Under the pieces are notes generated by a model. It worked only from the letters and a program-made list of their open reading frames with translations. It ran no database searches and was not told the DNA's origin. This document shows positions 57,888-64,000 of a stretch of 64,000 bases of DNA, in pieces. Numbering within the stretch: the stretch's first letter is position 1; every line of letters begins with the position of its first letter. This DNA comes from Diplosphaera chodatii. Lineage: Eukaryota; Chlorophyta; Trebouxiophyceae; Prasiolales; Stichococcaceae. The DNA lies in assembly GCA_032358165.1 (NCBI GenBank), contig JAALGY010000038.1, positions 1,426,001-1,490,000 on the forward strand, written 5' to 3'. Both the position numbers and the translations under genes were made by a program.

Positions 57888-60800
57888 ATGGACTTCCATG
57901 CCAAAACTATGCTGCAGCCCTCAGACTTCAGCGAAATGACGCCCATCGGGCGCGGCAAGTGAGTGCCATGCGTCTTCAACTCTACTCCGGAACACTTGAT
58001 ATGAACCTCCTACATGAGAGCCCGGGCTCGACCGCACGGCGGGAGCTATGTCGAGGACTCTGCTGCTGTGGCCCAAGCTGACAATGACACGCGCAACGAC
58101 AGCCGTCTTGGGCCATGGAAGCCCACAATCTCCGCAGCGCGTCCCGTTCTGCCTGTTACGGTCGCGCCCCAGGATGCACCTGGCGCCACACCCGATCAGC
58201 TGCTGCCGTGTTTAGTGTGTTCAGGGTGCTCGATAGCCGCGCTGTCGGTTGTGAGTGGTGTGCATGACGCGTCACGAGCCGTCAACGCCCGAGGTTGGGT
58301 GTTGAACTGCCATGTCACCTTCGGAAACATCGCTGTCCGGCGGACCCCCTGACGCCAGGCTTCTACCGGTGGCGCCTAGTGCATCCAGAGTAGCCGCAAG
58401 AGGCCTTGCCGCGGCCTAGCACGCTGGCAGCCTCGAGCTGCCGACACCCTGGTCCAGCTGGAGTTGTGGACCCTCGCGTGACCAGAGGCATATTGCTGCG
58501 GGGGCGACGCCGGGGATGGCATGCACCTGCAACATGCTCACGTTGCCGTTCAGCCGGCAGTGTGGCCGCGTGCAGCGCGCTGCATCGTTGTGAGCCGACT
58601 GCGTATCTCCAGCTCGGACTGACCCAGTCAGCCTGGTCCCAAACATGGTGGCGTTTGGCGTGCGCGGCCTGAGGGCGTGCGTACCCGCGCTCCTCGCAGG
58701 GACAGCGTCATCTACGCAGCCTGCTGCGCCAAGCTGGGCGGCAAGGTGGCGGTGAAGGTGTATCAGAAGAGCCGTACCTCAGCCAGCAAGCTGCGTGCCA
58801 TCAAGCGCGAGGCGGCCATCATGGTGTACCTGCTGAAGAAGAGGCAAGTGTGGGACATTGAGAAGGGCTTGTGAGGGCGAGGGCCCCGCCAGGGCTCAAG
58901 CATGTCCACTGCTGCCTGCACAATATCTCGAACATGCTGCGGCAATGCACATGGTGTAGACCCTTGCAGTCCTCCATGAAATGACGGTCACGCGTCCTCT
59001 GTGCTGCAGCGTGCCCAATATCACGGCGTACCACGGCGCCTTCCAGACGCGCGAGGAGATCTGCATTGTGATGGAGTACTGCCCGCGGGGCGACCTGCTG
59101 GAGCGGCTGCTTGCCGAGGGGCGCGCCTTCGAGGAGCCCCGCGTCGCGCAGGTCGCCGCCACGCTGCTGTCCACCCTCCAGGTGCCGGCCGACACCCCCT
59201 CTGCAGCTGTTGCCCGTTGGAACTGCCCCATGCCAGCGATGTACCTGCAGAAGCCCCATGCACTGCCTCCGCTGACAACCATTGCACCAGCCCTCGCGGA
59301 ACGGCCTACGCGGACAAGAGGCCAGGACGGCATGACCGTCGGGAGCCTTGGTGACTGACGCGAGGTCGCTGGCACCCTGCAGAGGATGCACGCGCTGGCG
59401 GTCATCCACCGCGATGTGAAGCTGGAAAACATCTTCATCGGCAGCGCCGGCGAGCTGAAGCTGGGCGACTTCGGGCTGACCATGAGCATGAAGCAGGAGG
59501 CGGCCATCAGCCCCGTGGGCACCGTGGAGTACATGTCGCCCGAGGTGCGTCGCCAGACTCCTGACCCTGCAGCCGGTCGGGCACACCACGAGCGGCTGGC
59601 CGGGGGTGCGCATGTGCCGTCAGGGGCGTCGGCCGCGGCAGCGCCGGGCGGCCCGGTTGACGCGTGACGGCAGCAGATGCTCAGCACGCCGCCACAAGTG
59701 CCAGACATATACAGCTATCGTGCTGACAAGCACATGAATGAAAGACGCAGCCTGCTCAACAGACGGTCAAAAACCCCGCCGCACGGTGCAGGTGGTGGCG
59801 CTGCCCCGGGTGGAGCTGGTGACCAGCGGCGTGGTGGACCCGGCGGCCATCACGCCCTGCGGCACGGGCGTGGACATCTGGGCGCTCGGCATCACCGTGT
59901 ACGAGCTGCTGTCGGGCCACCTGCCGTTCGACGGCCGCGACAAGGTGCGGGGCCTCGCCCGGCTCTGTCTGGATCCCTGTAGCGCCCTGCATCCAGCACG
60001 CCGCCCAGTGGTCCAGCCGGAATCGGCACATGCGTCGAGCAACATGGCTCTAAGACTGCAGCCTTTGTGGTCTCTGCGCAGATGCACATCAAGCGCGCCA
60101 TCATGGCGGGCGACATGCGGCCGCTCCCGGCGACGGTGTCGCTCGAGGCCTGCGACTTCGTGGCGGTCATGCTGACGCCCGATGTCAGCCAGCGCCCCGA
60201 CGCGGGCGAGCTGCTGCAGCACCCCTTCCTGGCACGGCTGACGTGCGGCAGCCCCCGCAGGTGGGCCCCACCGTCTCTGGCCTCCCTGCAGCGCTGGCAG
60301 GCTGCTGGCTGCAGTACTTTGCAAGCCATTAAAGCGCCAGGCTTGCTGCCCTGCTGGCCTTGTCAACCTGTTGTGCAGCTGCACAATGTGCTGTGCATGC
60401 GAAGCAGCACCATCGCCTCATCCTAACAATGCCCGCACTCCCTGCTGCAGTGTGCTGCCGCCTGTGGCGGACGCGACAGCGTACCTGCATGCGGAGACGA
60501 GCCCGTGGCCGACCAAGGGCGGCACAGCCTGCTCCGAGGTGGCCCCGCAGCCGGCGGCGGCCCGGCTCCTAGGCGGCGGCGCCGCCCAGCTGTCCATCCC
60601 CGAGTCGCCCGTGCAGCTGCGCGACGCAGGCAGCAGGGGCAGCCGGGCACACGACGCAGCAGTCGGCGCCCAGCAGGAGCAGCAGGAGCAGCAGCAGCTG
60701 GTGACGCCGGTCGCGTTCTGGAACGCCGACCTGGCGACCCCCGACGCGCCGCCAGAGGGCCAGCTCATCCGGGCGTGCTACGGGCGGGACGAGCTGCCGA

Positions 60801-61330
60801 CGCCCCTGTTCCCGGCCGCCTCGCCCTCCGAGGCGGCCCGCGGCAAGACGCCGCTGCCCTTCAGCGGCTCAGCCGGCTTCCGTGCGAGCAAGGCAGCCCC
60901 CTGCAGCAGGGCAGCGCCCAGCGGCGACCTGGGCAGTGTGCCGCCGCTGCAACCGCTGCAGGCGGTGTCCAGCGTCGGCCGCGACAGCGCAGCCCAGCAG
61001 CAGCAGCAGCAGCAGCCGTCGCCGGCTGCTGCGGCGCAGACACCCTGGGGCGACCGCTCGCCGCTGTGGGAGAAGGCGCACCAGTCGCTGCACGAGGGGC
61101 AGCCGCCGCGCGCCAGCCCCTCGCGGCTCAGCAACTGCAGCAGCGGCGAGTCGCTGCTGCTCCGGCTGCCGTCGCTGCAGCGGGGCGGCAGCTTCAGCGG
61201 CAGCCTGGCCAGCGGCGGCTCGCTGCTGGCGCCCTACTCCCCTGCGGCCTCCGGCAGCAACGTCGGCGAGGAGGACATGCTGTCCTGGCGGCACGGGCAG
61301 TCGCACCTCGACGGTGCGCCGTTGTCGTGA
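57888..61330 (+). CDS. Serine/threonine protein kinase with long low-complexity tail
   Basis: Eukaryotic protein kinase. Exon 1 from ATG 57888: DFSEMTPIGRGK, the glycine loop, split by a long intron (57961-58699) and continued KDSVIYAACCAKLGGKVAVK, with the VAVK lysine. Then LRAIKREAAIM (alpha-C Glu), VPNITAYHGAFQTREEICIV with MEYCPRGDLLERLL (59010), MHALAVIHRDVKLENIF (HRD catalytic loop, 59386), KLGDFGL (DFG), GTVEYMSPE (APE-like, 59518), an extra stretch VALPRVELVTSGVVDPAAIT (59794), GVDIWALGITVYELLSGHLP (59868), MHIKRAIMAGDMRPLP (60081) and SQRPDAGELLQHPFLARLT (60187). All catalytic residues are present. A single exon from 60452 encodes about 290 residues rich in Ala, Gly, Ser, Pro and Gln with a Q7 run near 60994, ending TGA 61328-61330. 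HRDVKLEN suggests an Aurora/CAMK-like kinase, but the subfamily is not clear. Confidence 0.82.
60994..61014 (+). repeat. CAG trinucleotide run (polyglutamine)
   Basis: Seven consecutive CAG codons within the kinase's C-terminal tail, encoding a short polyglutamine tract. Likely length-variable between strains. Confidence 0.75.
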
Positions 61331-62088
61331 CGTGCGGTGCTGGTGGCGCGGTGTGCGTCAGCGTGGGATGATCTGCTCCACCGCCTGCGCCTCATCTTGC
61401 TTGTCTTTCGTGATGTGCAGGCCTGCAATGGAGTCCCAGCCGCCTGCTGCAGCGCATAGGCTTCTTCTTCCGGCCCACAGCAGCGGTCAGATGAGGCAAG
61501 GATCGTTTGGTGGCCCCTAGTTGCAAGCTTCGTGGGGACCAGCAGAGTTTTGGGGGCAGCCGGGCAGCCAGCCGGATGGCACGCCTTTGTTTCTTCTCTT
61601 GCAGTTGTAGCAGACGTGGCTGCCAGGCTGTGGCCAACCTGCCAGCTGGCCACTGGTGGCAGCCATGCACTGCTGCGGCCGTTGCAGTGTGACAGCAACA
61701 TCATTGTATTGCTAGTCAGCGCCCCTGATCGGGCACTCCGTGCATCAGTAGGTGATCTGTACCAGCACTGATATGGTTGTAGAATGCATCGATGTTCATG
61801 CAGTTCTTGCCATTGGTGTCGTGAGCAAGTGTGGTAGGAGCAGCAACACGTCGGGGTGGTTTGCTCTCAGGGAGTACAGCTTGTGAACATGGGGACCGTA
61901 CATAAATACATGGGTTGTGACTGAATATATGATGCCACAAGTCACTCGGTTCACCACAGACACTGACACACTGACGGCATAATGCACAGCTAGACTTCGT
62001 GGATTCGATGTGATCACAGTCCCGGTCGCATCAAAGACAGCAGGCAAAATGGTATCCTGTACTTGTTCCAGTGGCTCCTTAGCTAAGT
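61331..62088. other. Convergent gap (kinase / right-edge gene)
   Basis: 758 bases between convergent stop codons. Short frames on both strands carry no recognisable domain. It probably consists of two 3' UTRs. No TGTAA was found close to either stop. Confidence 0.35.
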
Positions 62089-64000
62089 GGCGACAGCACC
62101 AGCCGGTTCCGTTGGTCGATGCAGTCGACCTGCAGATGACGACATGATCCATTCACTACGCTCTAGGTGAGCGGAACATGGGCATTCAGGCTTACCTACT
62201 GAGGGACAGCTGGCAATCGACACAATAGCTGCAGGACTGAACAACGACGAAGCCGGATGTGCAGTTTTGACTCACGTGGCCTGCAAGACGGATGGCGGCC
62301 ACCTGCCAGCCACCAGCCACATTCCGCAGCTCGGTGTGCAGCGTGCGCAGCGTGGTGTGCCAGCCCGCGCCCTTTATGTACTTTGCAGCCTCGATGTCGC
62401 CCTCCTGAGGCTTGCCTGAAGGAGGAGTAAAACGGCAAACTCAGCATTTGGGGGTGCGCTAAACGCTCCCGCACGACTTTTCACAGCCCTCCCGATGCTG
62501 CGAGCTGTCAGGTCGCCATCAGCAGCAACGCCAACGTTGGTACAAATCAGCGCATCTGCAGGCTCTGCTCAGGAGCTGCCCAGCATCGCGTGCAGGCCCA
62601 CCGCTGCCCGCGCGCTGGGCGACGGCCAGGGTGCCGGGCCACAGCAGCAGGTCGGCGGCCCGCACCGCCGTGTCCAGCTCCCACACATCGAAGCCGCCGT
62701 CCTCCTGATGAAAATGCGAGGGCGCAGCACGGTCAGCTCCCCGTGGGAATGCCGCCAAAGCATGCGCAAGCCTGTGCAACAGATGTTGAGACGCGTCATC
62801 CTGAGGCCGCGCGGCCTCAGCGGGTATCCGCAGGGGCACCCAGCACGGGCTGGAGCGCAGACAGATGTGCACCTGGAAGGAGGCCTGTGCTGCCTTCTTG
62901 GTGTCCTTGGCGTGCGCCTGCCACCAGAGGCTCTGGACGACCGCCTGCGCAATGTGCCCGGGAGCTGTTGATCCGGCTTAGGACAAGCATACTGCATTTA
63001 TGATGGCCAACGTTCCTGACATCGCTGTTCACAGCGCAATAAATACCACTTGTCATGCCTGTGGGTCGATGCTGGTCAGGTCTGGCACCGCAGGCGGCTT
63101 GATCTGCATATCAGGAAATTGTGTGTAGTGAAACCCTTCCAGTTGTAAGCCTGCAATTTGCCACCATGCCTGCTGCTAGATCACCTGATGCAGATGACAG
63201 CTCGAGTTCCCCCTAGTGCACAAACATCTTTGGCGTCGTGAGCCCGTACCTTGCTGCTGGGGGACGGCACAAGGCGCGTCAGCAACAGTGCAGCAGCGGC
63301 CGCCCGCAGCTTTGCGCCCCGCGCACTGTGCTGCGGCACCGCCTGCAGCGCTGCCAGGTGCGCCCTGCGCAGACATGCACCGTGTTGCACGCTGACATGC
63401 CTGCCTGAAGCCATAGCATGAAGCCGGCTAGACATGCGCAATGGCGGTCTGGAACGAGGAGCTTCCTGGTGGTCCAACCGTGCAGCACAGTCTCAGAGCG
63501 AAACAAACAAGCTTGCATCCATCCAGGCTGCCAGCATGCCTTGCAGAGTAATAGGGGCGCACAGTTGATGGGTGTCACCTGTGGTTGGGGCCCAGCTGGG
63601 ACACGTCGTCAGCCAGCGCAGGCAGCGATGTACGCCACTCCTTGTCAGAAGGCCAATTTTCCAGCAGTGCCTGCACCGCCACCTGCAGCAGGCAGTACCA
63701 CTGTCTGGCGCATGGTGACCATGTGAGCAGCACCAAAGCAGGCGAACCGGACGCACTGACGACGCAGCATTGGATGAGCTGTGCACGACCAAATAACGCT
63801 GAGCCATGCTTGTCTACCCAGTTGGTGGCACGATCCGTGCGTGTGTGCATCAACATCTTGCATCAAGGTTGGAAGCCGCACCTGCAGCTCGGTAGAGAGC
63901 GCCATGCCGGCCGGGTCCAGTCGTAGCTGGAGCAGCGCGGTGACCAGGCGACGCAGCCCCGCCGCCCGCAGCCCGCCCCGCCGCCGCCCGCCGCCGTGCT
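62089..64000 (-). CDS. Unidentified intron-rich gene (5' end beyond window)
   Basis: I do not recognise this protein. Several exons with good splice sites share one strand. From the right edge: GLRRLVTALLQLRLDPAGMA with LSTELQ (63990-63880); VAVQALLENWPSDKEWRTSL with PALADDVSQLGPNHR (63690-63583); AVPQHSARGAKLRAAAAALL with LTRLVPSPSSK (63345-63251); AVVQSLWWQAHAKDTKKAAQ (62948-62875); EDGGFDVWELDTAVRAADLL with LWPGTLAVAQRAGSGG (62707-62580); GDIEAAKYIKGAGWHTTLRT with LHTELRNVAGGWQVAAIRLA (62405-62282); and a last exon VDCIDQRNRLVLSPLS with TAA at 62091-62089. The composition is Ala/Leu-rich and mostly helical, with an interrupted pattern that could be a helical-repeat protein. No catalytic motif, signal peptide or membrane segment is visible in this part. 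Confidence 0.55.

Noticed and set aside
60452..61371. Overlapping long frames in the kinase tail (both strands, up to 288 codons)
   Set aside because: The region is very GC-rich and repetitive, so several frames stay open by composition. Only the frame joined to the kinase exons by a good acceptor is kept.
1..64000. Search for CRISPR arrays, tRNA/rRNA genes, IS elements or phage genes
   Set aside because: No regularly spaced repeats, tRNA-like cloverleafs, rRNA signatures, transposase or integrase motifs were seen; the window is ordinary nuclear gene space.

Overview
This window is nuclear DNA of a green alga (Chlorophyta, most likely a core chlorophyte). I read this from several signs. Genes are split into many short GC-rich exons (about 60-200 bases). 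The introns are of similar length, with GTGxGx/GTRCGx donors and TGCAG acceptors. The gene set is plant-like: a plastid FtsHi pseudoprotease, the ADP-glucose pyrophosphorylase small subunit, a plant-type GT31 galactosyltransferase, a CAND2/TPRA1-like 7TM protein and a PKIWI502-like flavoprotein. The chlorophyte poly(A) signal TGTAA lies downstream of several stop codons. I saw no bacterial operons, tRNA, rRNA, CRISPR array or intact transposon. Species cannot be named from the window. Nearly every protein has to be assembled across introns, so outer gene boundaries are more reliable than the exact residue count.

Layout, left to right: (1) methionine synthase reductase-like diflavin reductase, +, 5'-truncated by the window; (2) TraB-family protein, -; (3) FTSHI1-like inactive FtsH, +; (4) TRAPP subunit TRAPPC1/Bet5, -; (5) RAD50, +; (6) small membrane-anchored DUF4258-like protein, -; (7) FAD/NAD(P)-binding oxidoreductase, +; (8) Enhancer-of-polycomb-like protein, +; (9) F-box protein, -; (10) ADP-glucose pyrophosphorylase small subunit, +, with an in-frame TAG; (11) two-module repeat protein of unknown function, -; (12) SEL1L/HRD3-like Sel1-repeat membrane protein, +; (13) coiled-coil protein, +; (14) TPRA1/CAND2-like 7TM protein, -; (15) ARGLU1-like RS protein, -; (16) GT31 galactosyltransferase with an added N-terminal module, +; (17) Ser/Thr protein kinase with a long low-complexity tail, +; (18) unidentified gene, -, running off the right edge.

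Genes mostly alternate in orientation, giving short convergent gaps (about 160-850 bases) and divergent gaps of 0.5-1.1 kb that presumably hold shared promoters. The genes do not form one pathway. They are a housekeeping mix: methionine/B12 metabolism, plastid biogenesis, starch synthesis, DNA double-strand-break repair, ER-associated degradation, ER-Golgi traffic, chromatin, splicing and signalling.

I found no convincing new multi-gene system. The observations most worth a second look are the nonsense codon in the most conserved part of the starch-synthesis gene, the uncharacterised two-module repeat protein, the membrane-tethered DUF4258-like protein, the extra module on the GT31 enzyme, and the kinase with an insertion after its APE-like motif.
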